A DNA stretch of 64,000 nt, taken from positions 496,001 through 560,000 of the forward strand of contig CAWEIU010000003.1 of NCBI GenBank assembly GCA_963809245.1, in the 5' to 3' direction. Shown here piece by piece: positions 25,845 to 34,122 of the stretch (the stretch's first letter is position 1; every line of letters starts with the position of its first letter). Position numbers and translations under genes: made by a program. Source of the DNA: Roseiarcus sp963809245. GTDB lineage: Bacteria; Pseudomonadota; Alphaproteobacteria; Rhizobiales; Beijerinckiaceae. The notes under the pieces were generated by a model that was given only the letters and a program-made list of their open reading frames with translations, was not told where the DNA came from and did not search any database.

Positions 25845-27737
25845 ATGCTGCACATCAACGACCTTACATATCGCCTCGGCGAGCGGCTGCTGATCGACAA
25901 GGCGACCGTCGCTCTGCCGACCGGGGCGCGTGTCGGACTGGTCGGGCGCAACGGCGCGGGCAAGACGACCCTGTTTCGCCTGATCTCAAGCGAGATCAGC
26001 GGCGAGAGCGGCTCGATTTCGATCCCCAAGCAGGCGCGCATCGGCCGCGTCGAGCAGGAAGCGCCCGGCGGCGCGCAGACGCTGATCGATTTCGTTCTCG
26101 AGGCCGACCGCGAACGGGCGGCGCTGCTGGCCGAGGCGGAAAACGCCGACGATCCCTTGCGCATCGCCGAGATCCAGACGCGGCTGGTCGATATCGACGC
26201 CCACGCGGCGCCGGCGCGCGCCGCTCGCATCCTCAGCGGCCTCGGCTTCGACGAGGCGGCGCAGAACCGCACTTTGGCGGAATTCTCCGGGGGATGGCGG
26301 ATGCGCGTCGCGCTGGCGGCGGTGCTGTTCTCCGCCCCCGATCTGCTCCTGCTCGACGAGCCGACCAACTATCTCGACCTCGAAGGCGTCCTCTGGCTCA
26401 CCGATTATCTCAAGACCTACCCGGCGACCGTGCTGGTCATCAGCCACGACCGCGATCTGCTCGACGACGTCGTCGAGCACATCCTGCATCTCGAGCGCGC
26501 CAAGCTGACGCTCTGGAGTGGCGGCTATACGAGCTTCGAGCGCCAGCGGCGCGAACAGCAGATCCTTCAGGGCAAAGCGCTGAAGAAACAGGAGGAGCGG
26601 CGCAAGCACCTGCAATCCTTCGTCGACCGCTTCCGCGCCAGCGCCACCAAGGCGACCCAGGCGCAATCGCGCCTCAAAATGCTCGCCAAGATGGAGCCGA
26701 TCTCGGCGATCGTCGACGATACCGTCATGCCCTTCAGGTGGCCGCCGATCGCCCGCCGCCTCAGCCCGCCGATCGTCTCGCTGGAAAAGGCGAGCGTCGG
26801 CTATGGCGACCGCGTCGTTCTCTCCAAGCTCGATCTGACGCTCTCCAACGACGATCGCATCGGCCTGCTCGGCTCCAACGGCAACGGCAAATCCACCTTC
26901 GCCAAGCTGATCGGCGGCCGGCTCGCGCCGATGGGCGGCAAGATGGTGCGCGCCAACAAGCTCGACGTCGGCTTCTTCGCCCAGCACCAGGTGGACGATC
27001 TCGAAACCGACGGCACGCCCTATTCCCATGTTGCGGAGCGAATGCGCGGCGAGCCGGAAGCCAAGATCCGCGCGCGGGCGGCGTCGATCGGCTTTTCGGG
27101 TGGGCGCGCCGACACGAAGATCGCGGCCCTCTCCGGCGGCGAGAAGGCGCGCCTGCTGATGGGGCTCGCGACTTTCGAGGGGCCGCAATTGCTGATCCTC
27201 GACGAGCCGACGAACCATCTCGACATCGACAGCCGCGCCGAACTGATCGAGGCGATCAACGACTACGAAGGCGCCTGCATTCTCGTTTCGCACGACCGCC
27301 GGCTCCTCGAGGCCTGCGTCGATCGGCTGTGGTTGGTCGCGGGCGGCACGGTGCGCGCGTTCGACGGCGACGTCGCCGACTACAGCCGCTTCGTGCTCGG
27401 CCAGGGGGAGCCCACCGAGCGGGCGAAGAAGGAGACCGCCCGGAGGGACAGCGAGCCGACCCCAGCCGCCGATGGGCCGGAGCGCCGCGAGGGCGCAAGG
27501 TCGCGCCGCGATCTGGCGCCGCTGCGCAAGGAAATCATCGCCGTCGAGCAGCGCATGAACCGCTTCCAGGATCTCCTGCGCCGGGTCGACGAAGCCCTCG
27601 CTCAGGCCGGCGAGACGGCGGGAAATTCAGCCAAAGTGATCGACCTCGCCGGCAAGCGCGCCGAGCTCGAACGCGCGTTGGCGGCGGCGGAGGAAGCCTG
27701 GCTGGAACTGTCGGCGCAGGTCGAGGCGGCCGGGTAA
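25845..27737 (+). CDS. ABC-F family ATPase
   Basis: A 630-residue soluble ATPase with two ABC cassettes (about 1-245 and 315-530) and no membrane domain. Walker A motifs are GRNGAGKTTLFRL and GSNGNGKSTFAKL; signatures are F-S-G-G-W and LSGGEKARLLMGLA; both Walker B motifs end L-L-L-D-E-P-T-N-Y-L-D and LILDEPTNHLD. A C-terminal charged coiled-coil-like region (about 560-630) follows. ABC-F proteins act at the ribosome (translation factor or resistance type) and Uup-like members at DNA; the C-terminal extension suggests the Uup/YheS side. ATG 25845 (MLHINDLTYRLGERLL) fits the family start. Confidence 0.92.
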   Translation: MLHINDLTYRLGERLLIDKATVALPTGARVGLVGRNGAGKTTLFRLISSEISGESGSISIPKQARIGRVEQEAPGGAQTLIDFVLEADRERAALLAEAENADDPLRIAEIQTRLVDIDAHAAPARAARILSGLGFDEAAQNRTLAEFSGGWRMRVALAAVLFSAPDLLLLDEPTNYLDLEGVLWLTDYLKTYPATVLVISHDRDLLDDVVEHILHLERAKLTLWSGGYTSFERQRREQQILQGKALKKQEERRKHLQSFVDRFRASATKATQAQSRLKMLAKMEPISAIVDDTVMPFRWPPIARRLSPPIVSLEKASVGYGDRVVLSKLDLTLSNDDRIGLLGSNGNGKSTFAKLIGGRLAPMGGKMVRANKLDVGFFAQHQVDDLETDGTPYSHVAERMRGEPEAKIRARAASIGFSGGRADTKIAALSGGEKARLLMGLATFEGPQLLILDEPTNHLDIDSRAELIEAINDYEGACILVSHDRRLLEACVDRLWLVAGGTVRAFDGDVADYSRFVLGQGEPTERAKKETARRDSEPTPAADGPERREGARSRRDLAPLRKEIIAVEQRMNRFQDLLRRVDEALAQAGETAGNSAKVIDLAGKRAELERALAAAEEAWLELSAQVEAAG

Positions 27738-27795
27738 GAGCGCGGCGTTCCGCTGGTCAAAACCTAGGGCACGCTGTCGTTAGGTTTAGCCGGAC

Positions 27796-27946
27796 CCCTG
27801 TCGTCATCGCGAGCGAAGCGCGGCGATCCAGAGATCGAGGCGTCCGCCGATTGAGGCGCCCACGGAACGACTCGCGATTTGCTGGCGAGACCTCGATCGC
27901 TAGATTGCTTCGCTCCGCTCGCAATGACGGTTCCACGTAACTGCAG
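27796..27946. repeat. Long palindromic repeat, copy 2 (about 150 bp)
   Basis: Nearly identical partner of the element at 13505. It starts CCCTGTCGTCATCGCGAGCG, contains GATCCAGAGATCGAGGCG and GGCGAGACCTCGATCG, and ends GCTCGCAATGACGGTTCCAC and then GTAACTGCAG. It lies between the ABC-F gene and the diguanylate cyclase gene, in the 400-bp gap 27738-28142 that has no other feature I can support. Confidence 0.85.
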
Positions 27947-28142
27947 AACGCTCTAACGCTTCATTTCCGTCCGCGATGTCGCAATCGGCCGCAAAGCACA
28001 CAGTCCGAGGTAACCCTACGAAACGGTCAAGTCGAACCACGCCCCTTCATCGTTCGTATGTGTGTCCCGCACTTATGTGTGTGTTAAGAATTTTCGCGCC
28101 ATCGTCGAGGGCGACCATTTCGCGTAACAAGTCGAGCTCAAA

Positions 28143-29255
28143 ATGCCTAATACCTTACGGCGTCACGCAGCGCCTGCTCAATCGCAGGCGCCTCGTGACA
28201 TCGATTTCGGCCGTACTGCCGCAGAGATCGCGTGCCTGCGGGGTGAATTGGACGGGCAGGCTCGTCTCATCCGTCAGCAGGCGGCGGCGTTGGCCCACAG
28301 TCAGAAGATCTTCGAGCGCGCCTCGGCGGCGGCCAGAATTGGCGTCTGGGAGTGCAGCCTTCCCGATCAGACCCTGACTTGGACCGACCAGGTCTACGAA
28401 CTGTTTGAAATTCCGCGCGGATCGACCCTGGGCCGCGAGCAAATCCTGGAATTCTATACGCCGGACTCGCTAAAGACGCTCGAGGAGGTCCGCAGCAAAG
28501 CGATCGCCGAGCGCGGCGGCTTCAACCTGGACGCCGAGATCACGACGGCGAAGGGCCGCAGCCGCTGGATTCGCCTGACCGCCACGGTCGAGTGCGAACA
28601 GAGCGTCCCCGTTCGAATATTCGGAATGAAGCAGGACATCACCGAGGAAAAACTCCTCTACGAGCGGCTGCGATATCTCGCCGATTTCGACGATCTGACC
28701 GGATTGGCCAATCGCAGCGCGTTTCAAGCCAAGCTTGCTGGCCTAAAGGAGCGGCAAGCCGGCTTTGGTCCGTTCGGCGCGCTCCTCCTCATCGATCTCG
28801 ACGGTTTCAAGCAGGTCAACGACACGTTCGGGCATGCACTCGGCGACGAGTTCTTGAGGGGCGCTGCAAATCGCCTCACGAAGGTATGCGGCAAGCACGA
28901 CTTTGTCGCACGGCTCGGCGGCGATGAGTTCGCTGTTCTGTTGCACGCCCATCTCAGTCTGGACGAGATCGAGACGGTCGCCGGGCAGATCGTTCAAGCC
29001 CTGAGAGAGCCGATGGAGGGCTGCGATTGGCCGTTCAAGGTGGGCGCCTCGGTCGGGGTGGCGCGAATCGACACAACCAATTCGATCGAGCTTTTCAAAA
29101 AGGCCGATGCCGCTCTCTACGCCGCCAAAGCCGCCGGGCGCGACACCTTCCGTGTGTTCAACCCGGTTGGCTTCGGCGCTGTCCGTATGACGATGGATGC
29201 CGTGCCGTATAAAGCGATCGATCCTCCGGCTTTCAGGGTCGCTCGCTCTTCGTGA
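28143..29255 (+). CDS. PAS-GGDEF diguanylate cyclase
   Basis: A 370-residue protein. Residues about 30-60 form a coiled coil, about 60-165 a PAS fold (ARIGVWECSLPDQTLTWTDQ; RIFGMKQDITEEK is the PAC end), and about 180-345 a GGDEF domain. The substrate site is intact (ARLGGDEFAVLLHAH), as is D-D-L-T-G-L-A-N-R-S-A-F at the domain start, so it should make cyclic di-GMP. The allosteric I-site needs R-x-x-D ahead of GGDEF; here the arginine position is glycine (G-K-H-D), so product feedback is probably lost. No membrane segment, so it senses a cytoplasmic signal. Confidence 0.93.
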   Translation: MPNTLRRHAAPAQSQAPRDIDFGRTAAEIACLRGELDGQARLIRQQAAALAHSQKIFERASAAARIGVWECSLPDQTLTWTDQVYELFEIPRGSTLGREQILEFYTPDSLKTLEEVRSKAIAERGGFNLDAEITTAKGRSRWIRLTATVECEQSVPVRIFGMKQDITEEKLLYERLRYLADFDDLTGLANRSAFQAKLAGLKERQAGFGPFGALLLIDLDGFKQVNDTFGHALGDEFLRGAANRLTKVCGKHDFVARLGGDEFAVLLHAHLSLDEIETVAGQIVQALREPMEGCDWPFKVGASVGVARIDTTNSIELFKKADAALYAAKAAGRDTFRVFNPVGFGAVRMTMDAVPYKAIDPPAFRVARSS

Positions 29256-29607
29256 CAGGTCGTGCAGCCACAGTTCGATTTGGATCGCTCGAATGTCTCA
29301 ATTGGGTTGGATTGCGCGAAGTCGGCCGGGTCACCGGTAAAGTCGCGATTGGGTGGACAGCGGACATGCGCGGCGCAGAGCACCGCTTCGCGCCCCTGCT
29401 GGCCGTCGAGCGAGGTCGCGCGGTTCGCCAAACCGGACGCTTCTGGCCCTCGGAGGAAGGGGACGTTCGCGACTATGCGACTCCTCAACTCTTCGCGGCG
29501 GCCGGCGCGGCCGCGCGCCGCCGTCAACTCGCAGGTGCGACCAGGGCCTTTATCACCCACGCGGCCAACGCGTCGCGCCGGCTCACATTCTTCAGCAGCC
29601 TGTTAGA
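29256..29607. other. Intergenic, no supported gene
   Basis: Open frames exist on both strands but none has a ribosome site, family resemblance or natural amino-acid composition. I see no RNA gene or terminator that I can defend. The 3' flank of the diguanylate cyclase gene and the end of the small gene at 29608 meet here. Confidence 0.4.
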
Positions 29608-29910
29608 TTAGTAGCAAGGTGGATAGCCAGCGTATCCGCACTGATGAGCGCCTGCAGCCGCGGCGCCGACCGCAGCGGCTCCGACACCTACCGCCACTCC
29701 TCTACGTACGGGTGCAACTCCGACATGACCAACGCCAACGCCCACACGACCAACGCCCACACGACCAGCGCCAACGTGATGAGCGCCAACGCCCACACGA
29801 CCAGCGCCATGACGAACGGCGCGCGCGAAGGCGTCAGTTGAACTCATCGCAATGCACCCAATGCCAATACTGGCGGATGCGGCGAGCGCGATAAAGGTTC
29901 GATATGACAT
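29608..29910 (-). CDS. Small secreted Gly/Val/His-rich repetitive protein
   Basis: A 100-residue protein with a signal peptide (MSYRTFIALAASASIGIGCI, then A-M-S-S-T-D-A-F-A). The mature chain is almost entirely short repeats of the type G-R-V-G-V-G, H-H-V-G-A-G and G-H-V-G-V, then alanine/glycine-rich sequence, ending H-Q-C-G-Y-A-G-Y-P-P-C-Y with two cysteines. The DNA shows a matching tandem CCAACGCCCACACGA-type repeat. Similar low-complexity secreted proteins with a Y-x-P-x-C tail are widespread in Hyphomicrobiales; function unknown. ATG 29910 has GGAGATCAAT upstream. Confidence 0.7.
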   Translation of the reverse strand: MSYRTFIALAASASIGIGCIAMSSTDAFARAVRHGAGRVGVGAHHVGAGRVGVGRVGVGVGHVGVAPVRRGVAVGVGAAAVGAAAAGAHQCGYAGYPPCY

Positions 29911-30724
29911 GATTGATCTCCATTCATGGGTGATCAGCTTGCTTCGTATATTGATTGAACCACGCCGCTATCGCGGCGAGACCGACGAGTTCGCATGATT
30001 AGCCTGTCTGAGAGGATTTGGAGCTTTCAGCTGGCCGATATGAGCCCTCTGCGTCGTCGGATGATCGAGGGCTGACGGTCCGCAATCTCTCGCCGGCGAA
30101 GCGGACGTGCGCGCGAGGTGGGTTACTGCCGGATGCAGACAATAGTTGTGACGTCTCCCCAGATGTTGACCCTCCTTATGGACGGAGGCGCGCGCTCGGG
30201 ATCATCGCCCGTGAACCGACGGTCGCAACTATCGCAGTTGCGCGGTCGAGATAGCTGTGACCCAGAGTCCAGCTTGGAACGGCGTTGAGCTACGACGTCG
30301 ATTCCGATGGGCGAGCACCCCGCCGCGGATTCTCCAAACCACGACGTTTCCTCGAGGCGCTGTTCTTGGAGGTGTTATCTCGCTCCACCGATACTTCATT
30401 ACCCTGACTAGACCGGCAGCAACCCGTATTCAGCGCGAAGTGGCCGGATATCGTCTGTTATTACTATGCGGAGCATGCCGTCTCCACTGTAGACGACAAG
30501 AAAGCTATGCGCGGCAATTCAGGCGGATTGGTGACGCCATCGGCCGACCTGCGATCGCCCAACGCCCGCTATTCGCTCTCGAATGGCCAAAACCGGTCCG
30601 CTATCGGCCCGTTCGGGTCGTTCCGCGCGAGGCCGCCGCTTCTTGTTGTTGTAGCGGCGAGAGCTTTCCGCGCTTCGACAACCGCGAGACGGCAAGTTGG
30701 TGCGTGACTCACCCCTTCGCAGTC
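29911..30724. other. Gene-poor stretch, about 800 bp
   Basis: No supported gene. The base composition is more even and stop codons are more frequent than in neighbouring coding DNA. The longest frames (30018-30254 and 30257-30904, plus strand) have unnatural composition and no ribosome site. It may hold the promoter of the minus-strand small gene, decayed coding sequence, or a non-coding RNA that I cannot identify by eye. Confidence 0.4.
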
Positions 30725-32206
30725 TCAAAACCGGAAGCGAAGCCCGACCGTGGGATCGATCGTATTGCGATTGAGGTAGCCGTTCGCCAGTCCGCCGTTG
30801 ACCTGCGAGTACATGAGGCCGGCGTAGGCGTCAAACTTCTTCTCGAACTGCCAATCGGCGGCGAAAGAGAGGGCGTCGAACGTCCCGTGGCAGTTCGCCG
30901 ATGACGAGGCGGTGGAGCAGTTGGTGGGCGCCCCAAAGGTCGGCTGATCGTAATGATAATAAGCGCCGATCAGATTTACATTGGTTATGATGGTGTATTT
31001 CACGCCCGTCCAGAATACGTTCAATATTCTATCGCCGGCGTTGAAAGCCGTGCTGTTGATGTTTGTGTTGTTGAACGCCGCGCAGCCGGCGCAGACGAAG
31101 TCTCCCGAGATGTCGCTAAAGCCCGCGCCGGGGGCGTATGGGTTGCTCGGGGGGGCATATCGAATGCCTTCGTATCCGCCAAACAGCGTAAATGGCCCGT
31201 GGGTATATTTGCCAACCAGCATCACGCTCGTATCGTCGGAGAGCGTCGCGGTGAGAACCTGCGGCAGCACCGCCGGCAACGTGTTGCCCGCAAGCCCAAG
31301 CGATACGGCGTTCTGGACGTAGCTGCCGATCGCGTCGAGCGAGAGCGTGCCGTCAGCCAAATTGGGAATGTCGCCGCCGAGTTGAAGCTGGTAGGCGCCC
31401 GTCGAGGCGTTGTTCAGACCATAGCCGCCGAATTGCCAGAGCCCCGCCACCCTGAACTGGCCAAACTGGCCACGATACTTCACCGACGTGGTGAATCGGC
31501 AATCCTCGGTATCGCCCACGCCGCAGGTTATCCCCTGCCAGCCGATCGGCGAGAAAGCGTATGAAGCGCCTAACGGATCGTAGGCGAATACAGCGTCCAA
31601 CGTCAGCGAGTTTTGCCGGAAGACGGTCAAGGTTCCATAGGGCGAACTGACGCCCAAATAGCCCACGGAATTGTAAAACTGCCCGGCGCGGCTCGAGTCG
31701 GCGTAGGAATTCGCGTTGGTGAGCGGCACGCCGGCTTCATCGGCCACCGAGTGGGGGCCATCGGAGAATTGCAGGGAATAGGGATCGAACCCGGCCTCGA
31801 GATCGAAGACGAAGGCCCATCCGGGAGCGAACGGCTCGTCCCCTTTGACCCCGATGTTCGAATTGGTCAAACCGTTCGGCGCGAGGCTCCACTGCGGGTG
31901 ATTGCTATACTTCTGGATGAGGTAGGCCGCCCCGACGGCCGACATTCCATTGAAGGGGGCGCCATGGCTCTCCCACGTCACACCCGCGTCAACCGTGCCG
32001 TAGAGGGTAATGCCATTCCAGGTCAAAGGGCAGTCCGTGAGGACAAAGTCCCCGAAGCTGCTGCACATCGTCGGCTGCGGCGCGGCGTTCGTGGTCGCCT
32101 CCGGCGCGGCCTTCGTCGTCGGCATGTCGGCGGCCAGGGCCTCCGTCGCGGCCGCGCCGCAAACAAGTCCGAGAATCATCGCTGTGGAAACAGCAAATGT
32201 TTTCAT
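30725..32206 (-). CDS. Porin
   Basis: A 493-residue outer-membrane beta-barrel protein. A signal peptide (MKTFAVSTAMILGLVCGAAA, cleavage near A-L-A-A) is followed by a short polar linker, then a C-x-x-F-G-D-F segment and LTWNGITLYGTVDAGVTW, which is how many porins of Methylocystis, Rhodoblastus and Bradyrhizobium relatives start. Alternating strands continue to the end, which is G-L-R-F-R-F, the terminal phenylalanine recognised by the BAM complex. It forms a diffusion pore for small solutes. Transcribed alone; ATG 32206 is preferred to the upstream in-frame ATG 32221 because it gives a proper signal peptide. Confidence 0.9.
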   Translation of the reverse strand: MKTFAVSTAMILGLVCGAAATEALAADMPTTKAAPEATTNAAPQPTMCSSFGDFVLTDCPLTWNGITLYGTVDAGVTWESHGAPFNGMSAVGAAYLIQKYSNHPQWSLAPNGLTNSNIGVKGDEPFAPGWAFVFDLEAGFDPYSLQFSDGPHSVADEAGVPLTNANSYADSSRAGQFYNSVGYLGVSSPYGTLTVFRQNSLTLDAVFAYDPLGASYAFSPIGWQGITCGVGDTEDCRFTTSVKYRGQFGQFRVAGLWQFGGYGLNNASTGAYQLQLGGDIPNLADGTLSLDAIGSYVQNAVSLGLAGNTLPAVLPQVLTATLSDDTSVMLVGKYTHGPFTLFGGYEGIRYAPPSNPYAPGAGFSDISGDFVCAGCAAFNNTNINSTAFNAGDRILNVFWTGVKYTIITNVNLIGAYYHYDQPTFGAPTNCSTASSSANCHGTFDALSFAADWQFEKKFDAYAGLMYSQVNGGLANGYLNRNTIDPTVGLRFRF

Positions 32207-32549
32207 GCAGCCCCCGCCCAAGGTCCGAATGCAATCGGTCGCAAAGCTATGGAACGGCTAACTTGATCTCGTTCACGATAACTTGGATTCGGCGCTCACG
32301 ACAAGCTCGGATCATGGGTATACGCACGAGCGTACACGATAAAACGTAGTCTGCTTGCTTCGGGTCAACACGGGGCCGGCCGGTGGGGCGCGAGGAATGT
32401 CCGCTGCGCACCTTGATTGCGGATGACCGGGAAGTCTTTGTGGATTAAAGGTGCTCGCGATCTGCATCGCGAGCAACCCAGTCCGTAACAAAGTCTCCAG
32501 CTGAACCGACGAGTGAGCGTACGTCGCAAGAGACGGGAGACGCTCGAGA
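32207..32549. other. Intergenic region between divergent porin and YkgB-like genes
   Basis: About 340 bp holding the promoters of two divergent genes. It is somewhat AT-rich near 32250-32350. No RNA gene or operator can be defined by eye. Confidence 0.4.
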
Positions 32550-33047
32550 ATGGCGGTATCTTTCAAGATTTCAGAACGTGGCGCGGGTTCCTATCGGATG
32601 CTTGCGATTCTGCGCTGGGTCATGGTCCTGATCTTCCTGACCTTCGGCATCCAAAAATTTACGCCGCAGTCGGCCGAGGGCATTGCCCAATACATAAACA
32701 ATAGCCCTTTTGTCTGGTGGCTCTCCGTGTTCGGTGTAAGAGGGGAAGCCTACCTTCTTGGCGTTGTCGAACTCAGCACGGCCGCCTTGCTCGCCGCGGG
32801 CGCTTTCAATCCACTCATATCGGCGCTTGGGTCGCTAATGGGCATGGCGACATTCCTTATTACCTGGTCGTTCTTCTTCACCACCCCTGGCGTCGTGAAG
32901 TGGAGTTTCTCGTCCGACCCGATCGCGTGGAATTTGACGGGCGAATTCCTGTTCAAAGACATCGTGCTGCTCGGCGTCTGCGTCGTGCTGTTCCTGGCTT
33001 CGCTGCCTCAGACCGCGCGCACGTCGGGCAAGGAACAGGTCAACTGA
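32550..33047 (+). CDS. YkgB/DUF417 family membrane protein
   Basis: A 165-residue protein with four membrane segments (about 17-40, 60-82, 88-112 and 132-155). The blocks RWVMVLIFLTFGIQKFTPQS, then A-E-G-I and Y-I-N-N-S-P, and the W-L-S-V-F-G segment, are those of the YkgB/RclC family (DUF417). E. coli RclC is in the reactive-chlorine resistance regulon, but general function is unknown. ATG 32550 follows GGGAG. It converges with holC with no spacing: its TGA ends at 33047 and the holC stop begins at 33048. Confidence 0.88.
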   Translation: MAVSFKISERGAGSYRMLAILRWVMVLIFLTFGIQKFTPQSAEGIAQYINNSPFVWWLSVFGVRGEAYLLGVVELSTAALLAAGAFNPLISALGSLMGMATFLITWSFFFTTPGVVKWSFSSDPIAWNLTGEFLFKDIVLLGVCVVLFLASLPQTARTSGKEQVN

Positions 33048-33506
33048 TTACCGCCCCTTCTCCCACCCGCCGTCGTCGCCCTCGCGCCAATAGCTTGGCG
33101 CGGCGCCGGCGGCTTTGACGAGGCTCCATTGCCGGCGCGCCTCGGCCCTCGCCTCTTCGTCGCGGCCGTCGAAGAGAAGGATGACGCGCTCGTAGCCGCC
33201 GCCATCGACGAACGGCTCGCAGCCGACGCCGGCCAACAGCACGCGCAGCCGCGCGCCGTTGGGATTGTCCTCGGCGTCGGTGAGATAAATCGGCTGCGCG
33301 GCGGGGTCGCCGTCGCGCGCGGAGCCGTGCGGCAGGAAGCTCTCGTCGGAATAAGTCCACAGCCGCTCGTTCAGCGCCTCGACATGGTCCGGCGACGGCG
33401 CCTGGACGACGGCGCGCAGGCCTTCGGCGAGCGCATCTTCGAGGATGGCCGGCAACGCCTGATCGATGCGGCGCCGCTCGAGATGATAGAAGCGGAACTC
33501 GCCCAT
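33048..33506 (-). CDS. holC: DNA polymerase III subunit chi
   Basis: A 152-residue HolC. It starts MGEFRFYHLERRRIDQALP and carries the chi block R-A-V-V-Q-A-P-S-P-D-H-V-E-A-L-N-E-R-L-W, FLPHGSARDGDPAAQPIYLT and YERVILLFDGRDEE. Chi links the clamp loader to single-strand-binding protein. The pepA-holC proximity is typical of alphaproteobacteria. Here one extra gene for a secreted protein lies between them. Confidence 0.93.
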   Translation of the reverse strand: MGEFRFYHLERRRIDQALPAILEDALAEGLRAVVQAPSPDHVEALNERLWTYSDESFLPHGSARDGDPAAQPIYLTDAEDNPNGARLRVLLAGVGCEPFVDGGGYERVILLFDGRDEEARAEARRQWSLVKAAGAAPSYWREGDDGGWEKGR

Positions 33507-33515
33507 CAAGGCGCC

Positions 33516-34046
33516 CTACTCTTCCCCGCCGACGATGACGAAGGCGCTGTCGGTGTCGGTGAGGATCAGGCCGAGGCCGATCCCGCCGGGGGCGTGCTCC
33601 TCCGTCTTGCCGGAAATATAGACGTCGCCACGCTCCCGCGAGGCCTTGAGATACTCCTGGGCGTCGGCCTTCAGGTCGTGCGCCTCGCCGCGGCTCTTGG
33701 CGGCGTCCCAGCCGAGCGCCGCCCGCAAAGCAGCGGCCTGGAAATTCTCGAAATCGGTTGAGGCGCGCGCCGAGGCCGGCTCGGAGATATGCCCCTCGAA
33801 GCGCAAAAGGCCGCCGCCGCGACAGCTCAAGGTCCCGTTGATATCGGCCTTGGTGGTGATGTCGAAGACGTCGGTGTCGCTGCGGGCGCGCGAGACGACC
33901 AGCGCATGGTTGAAATCGACGTGCAGGTCGCTCGCCCCCGTCCTCAACTTGTCCATGAAGGCGTCGCAATTGACGCTTGATTTGGCGAGGGCGGGAGCGG
34001 CCCAGAGGCAAAGTCCAAGCAGCGCGAGCCTCAGTCCCGATCGCAT
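33516..34046 (-). CDS. Hypothetical exported protein
   Basis: A 176-residue protein with a signal peptide (MRSGLRLALLGLCLWAAPAL, cleavage after A-L-A-K). The mature part has two cysteines (SVNCDAFMDKL and GTLSCRGGGLLRF), a SDTDVFDITTKADINGTL segment and a C-terminal GLILTDTDSAFVIVGGEE. It looks like a small periplasmic globular protein, but I do not recognise a named family. Nine bases separate it from holC and 76 bp from pepA, all on the minus strand, so it is probably co-transcribed with them. Confidence 0.8.
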   Translation of the reverse strand: MRSGLRLALLGLCLWAAPALAKSSVNCDAFMDKLRTGASDLHVDFNHALVVSRARSDTDVFDITTKADINGTLSCRGGGLLRFEGHISEPASARASTDFENFQAAALRAALGWDAAKSRGEAHDLKADAQEYLKASRERGDVYISGKTEEHAPGGIGLGLILTDTDSAFVIVGGEE

Positions 34047-34122
34047 TCCAAGCCCTCCTCGACGATTTGCGCCAGTCGCGCCATTCTCTTTCGCCTATTG
34101 CGACGCCGAAACGACAATCGCC

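Noticed and set aside
29252..29611. Overlapping frames after the diguanylate cyclase
   Set aside because: Three frames are open at the same place and none resembles a protein family; treated as intergenic.
30257..30904. 215-codon plus-strand frame in the gene-poor stretch
   Set aside because: No ribosome site, unnatural composition, and its end overlaps the conserved 3' end of the porin gene on the other strand.
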